Below are positions 1-9,462 of a stretch of DNA of 64,000 nt, piece after piece. The translations under genes were made by a program, and so were the position numbers. The DNA comes from Acidovorax sp. A1169 (lineage in GTDB: Bacteria > Pseudomonadota > Gammaproteobacteria > Burkholderiales > Burkholderiaceae_C). Location of the stretch: NCBI RefSeq assembly GCF_030704685.1, contig NZ_JAUZDX010000012.1, forward strand, positions 1-64,000, written 5' to 3'. Positions within the stretch are counted from its first letter, which is position 1; each line of letters begins with the position of its first letter. The notes beneath the pieces were generated by a model. It did not search any database and was not told where the DNA came from. It saw only the letters and a program-made list of their open reading frames with translations.

Positions 1-61
1 CCTGTTCGAGCGCGAGCACCTGCCCGAGCCGCGGCCTCCCGGGGCTGGTGCGGCGCCATGA
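1..61 (+). CDS. 3' end of an unidentified upstream gene
   Basis: An open frame enters from the left edge and stops at TGA 59-61, four bases into the next gene (ATGA overlap), an arrangement typical of co-transcribed, translationally coupled genes. Only about 19 residues are visible; they are proline- and glycine-rich, so no family can be named. A regulatory partner of the following c-di-GMP protein would be plausible, but this is a guess. Confidence 0.45.
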   Translation, partial: LFEREHLPEPRPPGAGAAP

Positions 62-2622
62 TCTCCGAGCGCATGAACTCCATCGTGGCGCCCGCCAACC
101 TCGCCGCGAGCGTGCTGTGGGTGGACGGCGATGCCCTGCACGCCAAGGCGGCGTTGCAGTTGCTGGCCCTGCGTTGCACGGGCTGGCATGTGGTGCACAG
201 CCCCTCTGCGGAGGCCGCCTCGCTGCTGCTGGCGGCGCAGACCTGGGACGCGCTGGTGCTGTGCCTGGACCCGCAGATCCAGGAGCTGCCCAGCCTGCTG
301 GAGCTGTGTGCCGGCCGACCCGTGCTGCTGTGCCTGGACCCGCACCAGGAGGCTCTGGCTGCCCGCGGCTTTCGTGCCGGCCTGGGCGACTATGCATTGC
401 GCGCTGCCGATGGCCGCCACCTTGAAGAGCTGGTGCACCGGCTGACCGCAATGGTCGGCCGGCAGGGCCGTAGCGCCGCTTCGCCGTCGGGCCAGCCCCT
501 GCGCACTGTGGACGCACGCCTCTGGCACGAGGCCCTCACGCTGCTGCAGGACCAGCGCCAGGGCCTGCAGATCGCGCTGGCCAGCATGAGCCAGGGCATC
601 TTCAAGACCGGGCCGGACGGGCGCATCACCATCTACAACCAGCGTGTACTGGAGCTGCTGAACCTGCCCGAGTCGATCATGGCAGCCCGGCCCACCCTGA
701 TCGAGCTGACGCAGCTGCAGTCCGAGCGCGGCGATTTCGGCCCCGGCTTCACCCTGGTCGACGACCGGGGGCGCGAATACGTGTCCCACGCCGTGGTGTG
801 GCCCTCGCCCGCGGTGTACTGGCGTACCACGCGCGACGGGCGCACGTTCGAAGTGCGCACCACCGGCCTGTCCGACGGCGGCATCGTGCGCACCTTCACC
901 GATGTGAGCGACTACGTGCGCGTGCAGAACGAGCTGCGCGAGAGCGAGGCGCGCTTTCGCGGCCTGAGCGACCTGTCGTCCGACTGGTACTGGGAGCACG
1001 ATGCGGACGGCCGCTTCGTGCAGCTGGCGGGTGACCTCAGCGTCAACGGCATCCCCCTGTCGAGTGTGATGGGCCGCACCCGCTGGGAGATCGGTGCGCT
1101 GAACATGACCGATGTCGAGTGGGACGCCCACCGCGCGGTGCTCGCGGCGCAGCAGCCGTTTCGGGACCTGGAGCTGCAGCGCCAGCGCCCCGACGGCAGC
1201 ATGCACTGGATCTCGGTCAGTGGCGTGCCGGTGTTCGACGCAGAGGGCGTGCTGCGCGGCTACCGGGGCGTGGGGCGGGACATCACCGAGCGCAAGGAGG
1301 CGGAGCTGCAGATCGAGCGGCTGGCCTTCTTCGACGCGCTCACCGGTCTGCCCAACCGCCGCCTGCTGATGGACCGCCTGCAGCGCGCCACCGTGGCGGC
1401 CGGACGCAGCCATGCGCACGGTGCGCTGCTGTTCATCGATCTCGACAATTTCAAGGACCTCAACGACACCCTCGGCCATGACACCGGCGACCAGTTGTTG
1501 GTGCGCGTGGCCAGGCGCCTGCTGGAGAGCGTGCGCGAGAGCGACACCGTGGCCCGCTTCGGCGGCGATGAGTTCGTGGTGCTGCTCGACGGCCTGCACA
1601 CCGACGTGGCGCATGCCAGCAGCGAGGCCGCTGCCATTTCGCAGCAGAAACTGGCCGCGCTCGGCCGGCCCTACGACATGGAGGGCGTCAGCCACCACAG
1701 CACGCCCAGCATCGGCATCGCGCTGTTCGGCCAGCGCCCGAGCACGCCGGATGAGCTGCTCAAACACGCCGACCTGGCCATGTACCAGGCCAAGGCGGCG
1801 GGGCGCAACACCCAGCGCTTCTTCGATCCGGACATGCAGGCCGCCGTGAGCGCGCGCGCGGCGCTGGAGGCCGACCTGCGCCGCGGCCTGAACCAGCAGG
1901 AGTTGCTGCTGTATTGCCAGCCCGTGGTGGATGGAACCGGCAAGCTGCTCGGTGCCGAGGCCCTGGTGCGCTGGAACCACCCGCGCCGGGGGCTGGTGCT
2001 GCCGGGCGAGTTCATTGCGCTGGCCGAGCAGACGGGGCTCATCCTGCCGCTGGGCCAGTGGGTGCTGGAGTCTGCCTGCGCACAGCTCGTGCAGTGGTCG
2101 CACAGCGCGCTCACGCGGCCCTTCTTCCTGTCGGTCAACGTCAGCGTGCGGCAGTTCCGCCAGCCCGATTTCGTGGCCCAGGTGCTGGGCGTGCTGCAGG
2201 CCAGCGGTGCCAACCCCGAGCGCCTGCGCTTCGAGCTGACCGAAAGCCTGCTGCTCACCGACGTGGAGGACAGCATCGCCCGCATGGAGCAGCTGCGCCG
2301 CCATGGCGTGGGCTTTTCGATGGACGACTTCGGCACCGGCTACTCGTCCCTGTCCTACCTCAAGCGCCTGCCGCTGGACCAGCTCAAGATCGACCAGAGC
2401 TTCGTGCGCGACCTGCAGACCGATCCCAACGATGCCGCCATCGTGCGCACCATCCTGGCCCTGGCGCGCAGCCTGGACCTCTCCGTGGTGGCCGAGGGGG
2501 TGGAGACGCCGGGCCAGTTCGAGTTCCTGCAGCGCCATGGCTGCCAGGCCTTCCAGGGTTATCTGTTCGCTCGCCCCATGCCAGCCGAGATGCTGGAGCG
2601 CGCGCTGCTTCCTGCGCAATGA
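58..2622 (+). CDS. PAS-PAS-GGDEF-EAL signalling protein
   Basis: This 854-residue protein is a predicted cyclic-di-GMP enzyme. Residues about 15-135 resemble a degenerate response-regulator receiver fold. Two PAS-like segments follow (about 170-285 and 295-415, the second ending in the usual DITERK linker). The GGDEF domain has an intact GGDEF motif at 502-506 and an RESD inhibitory site five residues before it. The EAL domain has EAL at 634-636, a DDFGTGYSSL loop and KIDQSFV. Both catalytic halves look intact, so synthesis and hydrolysis are both possible. No membrane segment is seen, so it is probably cytoplasmic. It overlaps the preceding frame by four bases and lies 37 bp before a monooxygenase gene. 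Confidence 0.93.
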   Translation: MISERMNSIVAPANLAASVLWVDGDALHAKAALQLLALRCTGWHVVHSPSAEAASLLLAAQTWDALVLCLDPQIQELPSLLELCAGRPVLLCLDPHQEALAARGFRAGLGDYALRAADGRHLEELVHRLTAMVGRQGRSAASPSGQPLRTVDARLWHEALTLLQDQRQGLQIALASMSQGIFKTGPDGRITIYNQRVLELLNLPESIMAARPTLIELTQLQSERGDFGPGFTLVDDRGREYVSHAVVWPSPAVYWRTTRDGRTFEVRTTGLSDGGIVRTFTDVSDYVRVQNELRESEARFRGLSDLSSDWYWEHDADGRFVQLAGDLSVNGIPLSSVMGRTRWEIGALNMTDVEWDAHRAVLAAQQPFRDLELQRQRPDGSMHWISVSGVPVFDAEGVLRGYRGVGRDITERKEAELQIERLAFFDALTGLPNRRLLMDRLQRATVAAGRSHAHGALLFIDLDNFKDLNDTLGHDTGDQLLVRVARRLLESVRESDTVARFGGDEFVVLLDGLHTDVAHASSEAAAISQQKLAALGRPYDMEGVSHHSTPSIGIALFGQRPSTPDELLKHADLAMYQAKAAGRNTQRFFDPDMQAAVSARAALEADLRRGLNQQELLLYCQPVVDGTGKLLGAEALVRWNHPRRGLVLPGEFIALAEQTGLILPLGQWVLESACAQLVQWSHSALTRPFFLSVNVSVRQFRQPDFVAQVLGVLQASGANPERLRFELTESLLLTDVEDSIARMEQLRRHGVGFSMDDFGTGYSSLSYLKRLPLDQLKIDQSFVRDLQTDPNDAAIVRTILALARSLDLSVVAEGVETPGQFEFLQRHGCQAFQGYLFARPMPAEMLERALLPAQ

Positions 2623-2659
2623 CAAACGCAGGGCGTACCGAGCGGGCGACAATCGGCGC

Positions 2660-3898
2660 ATGAAGAAACAGGTGCTGGTGGCGGGTGGTGGCATAGGGGG
2701 GCTGGCAGCAGCCCTGGGCGCATCGCGTGCCGGATGGGATGTGCGGCTGTACGAGCGCGCCGCCGCCTTCAGCGAAGTGGGGGCGGGCGTGCAACTGGGG
2801 CCCAACGTGGTGCGCCGGCTGCAGGCCTGGGGCCTGCAGAAGCCGCTGCAGGCCGTGGCGGCTTTCCCGGCCCGGCTGCAGGTGCGCAGCGCGCTCTCGG
2901 GGTGCGCACTGGCCGAGCTGCCGCTGGGCACCACCGCCATCGAGCGCTATGGCGCCGCCTACGCCACCATCCACCGTGCCGACCTGCATGGGCTGCTGCT
3001 GGCGGCCGTCACCAAGTACACCGACACCCAGCTGAACCTGGCGCACGCCATCGAAGGTTTTACCGACGGCAGCGCGGCCGTGAACGCCATTCCGGGTGCC
3101 GAGACCGCCATCACCGTGCACACCAGCCGGGGCAAGGAGGTGGAGGGCGATGCGCTGGTCGGGGCTGACGGCCTGTGGAGCGGCACGCGCCTGCAGCTGC
3201 TGGGCGATGTGCCGCCGCGCGCCACGGGCCACCTGGCCTACCGCGCCCTGGTCCCGCAGGACGCCCTGCCCAATGCCCTGCGCACCCAGCAGATCACCGC
3301 CTGGCTGGGCCCGCGCCTGCATGTGGTGCAGTACCCCGTGCGGCGCGGCGAGCTGCAGAACCTGGTGGTCATCATCGAAGGCCGGGCGCCCGAGGACATG
3401 CAGGGCTGGGACCATGCCGCCAATGCCGCCGACCTGGAGCAGGCCCTGCAGGGCGCCTGCCCGGCACTTCAGCATGCGGTGTATGGCGTGGCCGCAGCCG
3501 GCGGCGGGTGGCGCCTGTGGCCGCTGTGCGACCGCCCGCCAGTGCGCGGCCCCGGCGATATGGCGCAGGGCCTGGTGGCGCTGCTGGGTGACGCCGCCCA
3601 CCCCATGGTGCCCTACCTGGCCCAGGGCGCAGGCATGGCCATCGAGGACGCGGCCGAACTGCAGCGGGCCCTGTCGATGCACGACCTGGAGGTGCCGCTG
3701 CGCCTGACGCGCTATGCCCTGAACCGCTGGCAGCGCAACGCCCGCGTGCAGGCCCGCGCCACGCGCAATGGCCGCATCTTCCACGCCATGGGCCCCGTGC
3801 GCTGGGGGCGCGATGCCTCGCTGCGCCTGCTGGGCGCGCGCGTGCTGGACCTGCCCTGGCTCTACCGGGGCGACGGCTCCGTGGCCAGCTCGCTTTAA
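2660..3898 (+). CDS. FAD-dependent aromatic-ring monooxygenase family protein
   Basis: This 412-residue protein belongs to the class A flavoprotein monooxygenases (salicylate hydroxylase/UbiH-like), which use NAD(P)H and O2 to hydroxylate aromatic substrates. The FAD dinucleotide motif GGGIGG is at residues 8-13, a DG motif appears in VGADGLWSG, and the C-terminal FAD-ribityl motif reads LLGDAAHPM. ATG 2660 is chosen because it places the FAD motif at the N-terminus; the frame stays open far upstream but overlaps the EAL domain. Its stop codon overlaps the convergent MerR gene. The substrate is unknown. Confidence 0.88.
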   Translation: MKKQVLVAGGGIGGLAAALGASRAGWDVRLYERAAAFSEVGAGVQLGPNVVRRLQAWGLQKPLQAVAAFPARLQVRSALSGCALAELPLGTTAIERYGAAYATIHRADLHGLLLAAVTKYTDTQLNLAHAIEGFTDGSAAVNAIPGAETAITVHTSRGKEVEGDALVGADGLWSGTRLQLLGDVPPRATGHLAYRALVPQDALPNALRTQQITAWLGPRLHVVQYPVRRGELQNLVVIIEGRAPEDMQGWDHAANAADLEQALQGACPALQHAVYGVAAAGGGWRLWPLCDRPPVRGPGDMAQGLVALLGDAAHPMVPYLAQGAGMAIEDAAELQRALSMHDLEVPLRLTRYALNRWQRNARVQARATRNGRIFHAMGPVRWGRDASLRLLGARVLDLPWLYRGDGSVASSL

Positions 3899-4248
3899 GA
3901 AACCACCAGCGGGCAGTCCGCAAGCACCCGCTCGGCCAGGGTCTGGCGCAGAGCCTGCAGCGCGGCGATGCGGGTGTCGATCTCCAGCAACTTGGCCGAC
4001 AGCACCTCCGTAATGGCATGCGTTGGGTCGGGTGCATCCCAGATCGCGGGCAGGCGGTCGCCGATTTCGGCCAGTGTGAAGCCCAGTTGCTGCGCGGTGC
4101 GGATGTACTGCACCAGCATCAGCACCTCATCGGGGTAGTCGCGGTAGCCATTGGGCAGGCGGCGTGCGCGGATCAAGCCCTGTTGCTCATAGAAGCGCAA
4201 GGCCTCGCGGCTCAGTCCGGCGGCGGTGGCGAGTTCTCCGATCAGCAT
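3895..4248 (-). CDS. MerR family transcriptional regulator
   Basis: This 117-residue regulator starts MLIGELATAAGLS and has the canonical MerR N-terminal winged helix (residues about 1-70, with ALRFYEQQGLI and NGYRDY), then a dimerisation helix. Its few cysteines are not arranged like a ZntR or CueR metal site, so a small-molecule or redox effector is more likely. An upstream in-frame start at 4317 would add 23 residues unlike the family and would cover the operator, so ATG 4248 is preferred. A MerR-type dyad lies at 4274-4295. Its stop codon overlaps that of the monooxygenase on the other strand. Confidence 0.9.
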   Translation of the reverse strand: MLIGELATAAGLSREALRFYEQQGLIRARRLPNGYRDYPDEVLMLVQYIRTAQQLGFTLAEIGDRLPAIWDAPDPTHAITEVLSAKLLEIDTRIAALQALRQTLAERVLADCPLVVS

Positions 4249-4270
4249 GGGCGCGTCTTTCAAAAAGTGC

Positions 4271-4302
4271 TTGACCCTGAAGCGTACTTCAAGGTGGAAG
4301 CT
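4271..4302 (+). promoter_or_regulatory. MerR-type operator/promoter for the divergent membrane gene
   Basis: A 22-bp imperfect dyad at 4274-4295 (ACC.TGAAG...CTTCA.GGT, 8 of 11 positions paired) follows directly on a TTGACC -35-like hexamer (4271-4276). This is the geometry of MerR-controlled promoters, where the dyad fills an over-long spacer. The presumed -10 (about 4297-4302) is weak. It points rightward to the gene at 4335. Confidence 0.6.
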
Positions 4303-4334
4303 AGGAGCCTTCTTCACTTAGATCGTTTTGCACC

Positions 4335-4793
4335 ATGCACATCCCTGCCTTTTCCTCGCCGCGCTACCTGACCATCGTGCGCGCCGGCGGCTGGTACGAC
4401 CTGTTCGTCACCTGGCCCTTCGCGCTGCCGTGGACCTTTGCCTGGCTCTATGGCCTGCTGACTTCGGTGTCCACCACACTGGGCCTGCCCGGTACCCTGC
4501 ACCCGCTCGATGGCACGCACATGCTGCTGGCCAATCTGCTCGGCTCGGTGGTGGTGGTCTGGTCCATCGCGCGCATTGCGGCACCCGGCATGCTGCTGGG
4601 CCGGCTCGATGGGCTTGCGCGCTTGCTGTTTGCCGCCTGGCAAATCTATGCGGTAGCCCATGGCGCCAACGCCATCGTTCTCGGATTCACTGCGTTCGAG
4701 TTGCTGTTCGGCGTGCTGCAGTGGTGGCGCGTGGCGGGGCAGGGGGCCGTGTGCCCGCCGCAGATCAATGCGCGGGCGCCGGCAGCAGCCTGA
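4335..4793 (+). CDS. Small integral membrane protein
   Basis: This 152-residue protein has about four hydrophobic segments (residues about 22-45, 60-82, 90-110 and 112-132) and a short polar tail. I recognise no family. It lies 37 bp past a MerR-type operator and divergent from the MerR gene, so it is probably that regulator's target. Its 3' end overlaps the convergent MFS gene by 29 bases, inside the less conserved tail. Confidence 0.75.
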   Translation: MHIPAFSSPRYLTIVRAGGWYDLFVTWPFALPWTFAWLYGLLTSVSTTLGLPGTLHPLDGTHMLLANLLGSVVVVWSIARIAAPGMLLGRLDGLARLLFAAWQIYAVAHGANAIVLGFTAFELLFGVLQWWRVAGQGAVCPPQINARAPAAA

Positions 4794-6021
4794 ACGACAG
4801 CACCCCGGCCGCCAGCAGCGCCGAGATGGTCAGCATCACGGCCACGTACGGATCGACGCCATGCGCAGAGGCCAGCGAGGCCGCCAGCCCCGTGAGCCAC
4901 TGCATCATTGCCACGCCCAGGAACAGCGCCATGGTGAACACCGCCATGGCGCGCCCGGTCATGGCCGTCGGGTAGGCAGAGCGAACGTCCGCATACTGCA
5001 GCACCATGTAGCCCGAGAGCAGGCCCACCGCGATGGGGCCGCCCACGTCCAGCCATTCCTGGTGCAGCAGGCCGATGGCCAGGAACAATCCGGACAGCAC
5101 CACGGTAAAGCCCATGATCCAGCGCCTGCGGTGTGCCGGCCCTGGGTCCAGCCGCCCGAAGAAGGCAGGGCTGAAGAGGGACACCAGAGACGCAATGACG
5201 GCCACGTTGCCGCTGGCCACCAGCGAATAGCCATGCCGCTCGATCAGCAACGGCCCCAGCCACAGCCCGCGCAGGGTCAGGAAGGATGCGTAGGTGGTCA
5301 GCGCCAGCAGCATGATGCCCACGGTGTGCGGCAGCAGGAACAGCGCGCCAAAGCCGCGCACGGCGGAGCCTACGGACTCGCGTGGTGCGCCGTCCAGGTG
5401 CTGCTGCTTTGCCGGCTCATGCACCTTCCACCAGATTAGCAGCCAGGCAAGCACGGCCAGGCCCGCGAGCACGCCAAAGCCCGTGCGCCACGACGAGTGC
5501 TGTACCAGCCAGGCCAGCGGCGTGCCCGTGAAGAGCATGCCCAGGCCGCCCACGCCCATGGCCACGCCCGACACCATGGCGAAGCGGGCCGCGGGAAAGT
5601 AGCGTGCGATGAAGACGGTGCACACCAGGAAAGCGGGTGCGCAACCCACGCCGATCAGCACCTGCCCGAGCAGCACGGCGCCATAGCCCGGGGCCAATGC
5701 CGACAGCAGCGAGCCCGCAATCGTCAGCGGAAAAGCCGTGAGCAGTGTGCGCCTCACGCCATACAGGTCGATGCCCACCCCCATGAACAACTGCATGCTG
5801 CCGAACGCAAACGCAAAGGCCCCCGCAAACGCCCCCAGTGCCTGCGCCGAGAGCCCGAATTCCGCACGCAGCCCGGTGGCAATGATGGCGGTGATGGTGC
5901 GAAAGGCCTGGCTCAGCGCAAAGCCCGAGACCAGGGCCAGCAGCATGACCCAGGCGACACGGGGTGCGAGCAAGGGTGGTGGTGGGGACGTGTGGGCGGA
6001 CTCTGCGGTCTGGGGCGGCAA
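4765..6021 (-). CDS. MFS transporter downstream of the kynurenine genes
   Basis: This 418-residue carrier has about twelve predicted membrane helices and the MFS loop 2-3 signature (GIDLYGVRRTLL, residues about 85-96). The start is TTG 6021, preceded by GGAG at suitable spacing; the first ATG (5946) falls inside helix 1 and would truncate it. It lies 103 bp downstream of kynA on the same strand, so it may move tryptophan, kynurenine or anthranilate, but sequence alone does not show the substrate. The last 29 bases overlap the convergent membrane gene. Confidence 0.85.
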   Translation of the reverse strand: MPPQTAESAHTSPPPPLLAPRVAWVMLLALVSGFALSQAFRTITAIIATGLRAEFGLSAQALGAFAGAFAFAFGSMQLFMGVGIDLYGVRRTLLTAFPLTIAGSLLSALAPGYGAVLLGQVLIGVGCAPAFLVCTVFIARYFPAARFAMVSGVAMGVGGLGMLFTGTPLAWLVQHSSWRTGFGVLAGLAVLAWLLIWWKVHEPAKQQHLDGAPRESVGSAVRGFGALFLLPHTVGIMLLALTTYASFLTLRGLWLGPLLIERHGYSLVASGNVAVIASLVSLFSPAFFGRLDPGPAHRRRWIMGFTVVLSGLFLAIGLLHQEWLDVGGPIAVGLLSGYMVLQYADVRSAYPTAMTGRAMAVFTMALFLGVAMMQWLTGLAASLASAHGVDPYVAVMLTISALLAAGVLSFRLLPAPAH

Positions 6022-6124
6022 GGGGGGTCTCCGGGAGGGCGCGCACAGTGCGTCGCCCCTGCCGAGGGTACACGGTGCGCCAGTGATTGGCTGTCCCCCA
6101 TGCGGAGGGGGTCGCCTTCCGGGG

Positions 6125-7015
6125 TCAGAGGTCCGTGCGCAGCTTCCAGATCTCGGGGAAGAGCACCACGTCGAGCATCTTGCGCAGGTAGCTCACGCCG
6201 CCCGTGCCACCGGTGCCGCGCTTGAAGCCGATCACGCGCTCCACCGTGGTCACATGGCGAAAGCGCCACAGGCGAAAGGCATCTTCGAGGTCGGTGAGTT
6301 CCTCGCCCAACTGGTACAGGTCCCAGTGCTTCTCGGGCGCGCGGTACACGGTGAGCCAGGCCTGCTCCACGCCATCGCTCTCGGCGTAAGGCAGGGTCCA
6401 GTCGCGCTGGGTATGGCTGGCCGGCACGGCAATGCCGCGGCGTGCCAGCAGGCGCAGGGCTTCGTCATACAGCGATGGAGCCTCGTAGGCGGCCTGCACC
6501 TGGGCCAGCAGGTCGGCGCGGTGCTCGTGCGGCTTGAGCATGGCGCGGTTCTTGTTGCCCAGCGAGAACTCGATGCTGCGGTACTGGTAGCTCTGGAAGC
6601 CACTGGACTGGCCCAGGTAGGGCCGCATGGCGCTGTACTCGGGCGGCGTCATGGTGGCAAGAACGTCCCAGGCGTGCACCAGCTGCTCCATGATCTTGGA
6701 GACGCGGGCCAGCATCTTGAAGGCCATCTGCAGTTCATCCCGGGCGATGTGGCCGATGGCGGCGCGCAGCTCGTGCAGCATGAGCTTCATCCACAGCTCG
6801 CTGGTCTGGTGCTGCACGATGAACAGCATCTCGTCGTGCGCGGGCGACAGGGGCTTTTGCGCCGTCAGGATGGCATCGAGCTGCAGGTAGTCGCCATAGC
6901 TCATGCTCTTGCTGAAGTCGAGCTGGGCGCGTTCTTCGTGCACGATGGATTCGGGCTTGCCTGTGGCGGGCGCTGCCTCACCGGGCTCCGAAGTGGTGTT
7001 GGAGAAGGGGCACAT
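6125..7015 (-). CDS. kynA: Tryptophan 2,3-dioxygenase
   Basis: This 296-residue haem enzyme opens the indole ring of L-tryptophan with O2 to give N-formylkynurenine, the first step of the kynurenine pathway. Family hallmarks are [12 protein letters not shown] near residue 80, YRSIEF in the middle, the C-terminal haem-ligand region [12 protein letters not shown] and the substrate loop GTGGTGG. Length matches bacterial homologues of about 280-300 residues. The gene starts three bases after the kynU stop, implying one transcript with kynB and kynU. Confidence 0.97.
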   Translation of the reverse strand: MCPFSNTTSEPGEAAPATGKPESIVHEERAQLDFSKSMSYGDYLQLDAILTAQKPLSPAHDEMLFIVQHQTSELWMKLMLHELRAAIGHIARDELQMAFKMLARVSKIMEQLVHAWDVLATMTPPEYSAMRPYLGQSSGFQSYQYRSIEFSLGNKNRAMLKPHEHRADLLAQVQAAYEAPSLYDEALRLLARRGIAVPASHTQRDWTLPYAESDGVEQAWLTVYRAPEKHWDLYQLGEELTDLEDAFRLWRFRHVTTVERVIGFKRGTGGTGGVSYLRKMLDVVLFPEIWKLRTDL

Positions 7016-7018
7016 GGC

Positions 7019-8326
7019 TCAGGTCACCGCGTGGATCTGGTTGAACTCGGGGCGTTGCCACTCGGCCGCGTGGAGCACCTGGCGCAGGTGCTCCACGGCA
7101 TTCCACACGTCCTCGTAGCCGATGTACAGGGGAGTGAAGCCAAAGCGCAGGATGTCCTTGTGCGGGCCCTGGCCGCCGTCGCCCTTGCGGAAGTCGCCGA
7201 TCACACCGCGCGCGATCAGCGCCTGCACGATGGCGTAGGCGCCGCTGCCCTGGCCATTGAGGCCCTGGCCCTCGTCGCGCGTCAGGCACACCTGCGAGCC
7301 GCGCTGCGCGTGCTCGCGCGGGGTCGCCAGGCCCAGGCCGTGGCCGGCGCAGCGCTCTTGCACCAGGGTGATGAACAGGTCGGTGAGCGCCAGCGACTTG
7401 GCGCGCAGCGCGGCCATGCCGCCCAGGGGCTGGGCTGCGTCGAACACGTCCAGCCCGCACTGCAGGGCCGACAGGCTGATGATGGGCTGCGTGCCGCACA
7501 GGTAGCGCGTGATGCCGGGGGCCGGTTGGTAGTCGGGGGTGAACTGGAACGGCGCGGCATGGCCCCACCAGCCCGACAGCGGCTGCCAGAAGCGGTTGGC
7601 GTGGCGCGGGTGCACCCACGCGAAGGCCGGCGCGCCGGGGCCGCCGTTGAGGTACTTGTAGCCGCAGCCGATGGAGAAATCGGCGCCCGCACCGTTCAGG
7701 TCCACCGGCACGGCACCCGCGCTGTGCGCCAGGTCCCACACGGTGAGGATGCCGGCCGCATGCGCTGCCGCCGTGGTGGCCGCCATGTCGTGCATGGCGC
7801 CGGTGCGGTAGTTCACGTGCGTGAGCATCAGCACGGCCACGTCGGCGGTCAGCGCGGCGGCGATCTCCTCGGGCTCCACCAGCACCAGCTCCAGCCCGCG
7901 CTCCCTGCACAGGCCTTCGGCGATGTACAGGTCGGTCGGAAAGTTGCTGCGCTCGCTGACCACGCGCTTGCGCGCGGGGCTGTCCTCGCGGGCGATGTTG
8001 AGCGCGGCGCTCAGCACCTTGTACAGGTTGATGGAGGTGCTGTCGGTGCATACCACCTCGTCTTTGCCGGCACCGATGAAGGGCGCGAGCTGGTTGCCCA
8101 GGCGCTGGGGCAGGTCGAACCAGCTGGCGGTGTTCCACGAGCGGATGAGGTCGGTGCCCCATTCGCGCGAGACCACGTCGGCCACGCGGGCCGCGGCGGC
8201 CTTGGGCAGCACGCCCAGGGAATTGCCGTCCAGGTAGATCACGCCCTCGGGCAGGCTGAAGTGCCCGCGCAGCGGGGCCAGGGGGTCTTGCGCGTCGAGC
8301 GCGCGGCAGTCTTGCAAGGTGGTCAT
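7019..8326 (-). CDS. kynU: Kynureninase
   Basis: This 435-residue PLP enzyme cleaves L-kynurenine to anthranilate and L-alanine. The PLP lysine lies in [10 protein letters not shown], and the N-terminal YLDGNSLG substrate motif and [10 protein letters not shown] are typical. Length is somewhat above the usual 410-420 residues. It sits between kynB (25 bp upstream) and kynA (3 bp downstream). Confidence 0.97.
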   Translation of the reverse strand: MTTLQDCRALDAQDPLAPLRGHFSLPEGVIYLDGNSLGVLPKAAAARVADVVSREWGTDLIRSWNTASWFDLPQRLGNQLAPFIGAGKDEVVCTDSTSINLYKVLSAALNIAREDSPARKRVVSERSNFPTDLYIAEGLCRERGLELVLVEPEEIAAALTADVAVLMLTHVNYRTGAMHDMAATTAAAHAAGILTVWDLAHSAGAVPVDLNGAGADFSIGCGYKYLNGGPGAPAFAWVHPRHANRFWQPLSGWWGHAAPFQFTPDYQPAPGITRYLCGTQPIISLSALQCGLDVFDAAQPLGGMAALRAKSLALTDLFITLVQERCAGHGLGLATPREHAQRGSQVCLTRDEGQGLNGQGSGAYAIVQALIARGVIGDFRKGDGGQGPHKDILRFGFTPLYIGYEDVWNAVEHLRQVLHAAEWQRPEFNQIHAVT

Positions 8327-8351
8327 GGGAGTGGCAGGGTGGTTCTCGGAA

Positions 8352-9008
8352 TCAGGTCAGTGCGCGAAGGACGGCGCGTACCGGGGAGGCATCGGCTGTG
8401 GTGAGCTTGAGCGGCAGGGCGATCAGCTCGTAGTCGCCTTCGGGCACCTCGTCGAGCACCAGGTTTTCGAGCACGCGCAGGCCGCGCTGGCGGATGACCT
8501 GGTGGCTGTCCAGCGTCTTGCTGTCGGCCGGGTCGATGCTGGCGGTGTCGATGCCCACCAGCAGCACCCCCAGGTCGGCCAGGCGCGCGATGGTGGCGGG
8601 GGCATAGGCGGCCAGGGCGCCGTCCCAGCGGTCCACCGGCATGTGTTCGTAGGTGCGCACCAGCACGCGCTGGGGCAGGGTGGCATCGACCGCGTGGGCG
8701 ATGTGCGCCCACTCGATCAGCGGGCCGCGCGCGATGGCGTGGATCACGCGGCAGGGGCCGAGAAAGGGCTCGAGCGACACGTCACCGATGGTGGCGCCAT
8801 CGGCGTCGTAGTGCAGCGGCGCATCGGCGTGTGCCCCCACGTGGGGCGACAGGGTGATGGCGCTCACGTTCACCGGGCAGCCCGGCCCGATGGTGGCGCA
8901 CCACTGCTGCGAATAGGCCGTGTCGCCGGGAAACACCGGGCTGCCCGCATGCACGGGTGGCGAGATGTCCCAGAGCTGGCGGGCGGTGGGGGTGTGGCTG
9001 GCTTGCAT
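8352..9008 (-). CDS. kynB: Kynurenine formamidase
   Basis: This 218-residue metal-dependent cyclase-family hydrolase converts N-formylkynurenine to kynurenine and formate. The metal-binding motif [11 protein letters not shown] is the KynB variant of HxGTHxDxPxH. It is first in the operon, so the promoter must lie in 9009-9118. No Lrp/AsnC-type KynR gene, often adjacent in other proteobacteria, is present here. Confidence 0.96.
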   Translation of the reverse strand: MQASHTPTARQLWDISPPVHAGSPVFPGDTAYSQQWCATIGPGCPVNVSAITLSPHVGAHADAPLHYDADGATIGDVSLEPFLGPCRVIHAIARGPLIEWAHIAHAVDATLPQRVLVRTYEHMPVDRWDGALAAYAPATIARLADLGVLLVGIDTASIDPADSKTLDSHQVIRQRGLRVLENLVLDEVPEGDYELIALPLKLTTADASPVRAVLRALT

Positions 9009-9118
9009 GGGACAAAGTTTGCATGTCCCGCAAAACCCGTGGTGTCGGTTAATTCCAACAGCAGGGGGATTTTTGTTGAAGCCTCAACTACCTGGCCTGT
9101 GCTGCCCTGGCGCGGCCT

Positions 9119-9451
9119 TCAGAAAATGATGCCATCCTGCAGCGGCTGCATGCCGTGGCGCATGCGTGCGCGGTTGCACGCATGGTCGCCGGCCTCGAAC
9201 TCGCGGCAGGGCGAGGGCCGCCACTCGTAGATGCCGCAGGCCGCCTTGTCGCCCACCTTGCCGGTCAGGGCGGCACAGCGCGCGGGCACATGGTCGGTGC
9301 CGCGCATGCGGCAGGTGCTGCCGGTGACCTCGACCGCCAGCCCGTTGGGCACCGTGCCGCCCATGGCCTGCGTCTCCTCCACCGCAAAGTCCACGCGAAA
9401 GCTGGCGCAGCAGGCGCCGCACGTCAGGCAGGGGTGGACGGAGTCGGGCAT
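9119..9451 (-). CDS. YkgJ-family cysteine cluster protein
   Basis: This 110-residue protein has the CxxCGxCC motif near residue 9 and further cysteines (CRMR, CAAL, CGIYEWRPSPCREF), the pattern of the YkgJ/UPF0153 family thought to bind an Fe-S or zinc centre. Function is not established. It begins 11 bp after the histidine kinase stop and is probably co-transcribed with the two-component genes. Confidence 0.88.
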   Translation of the reverse strand: MPDSVHPCLTCGACCASFRVDFAVEETQAMGGTVPNGLAVEVTGSTCRMRGTDHVPARCAALTGKVGDKAACGIYEWRPSPCREFEAGDHACNRARMRHGMQPLQDGIIF

Positions 9452-9462
9452 AAAAAGGGCAC

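Noticed and set aside
5738..8404. An 888-codon open frame opposite kynA/kynU and the MFS gene
   Set aside because: It is the antisense shadow of well-recognised genes; its sequence is rich in His, Gln and Gly, and it has no domain or ribosome site.
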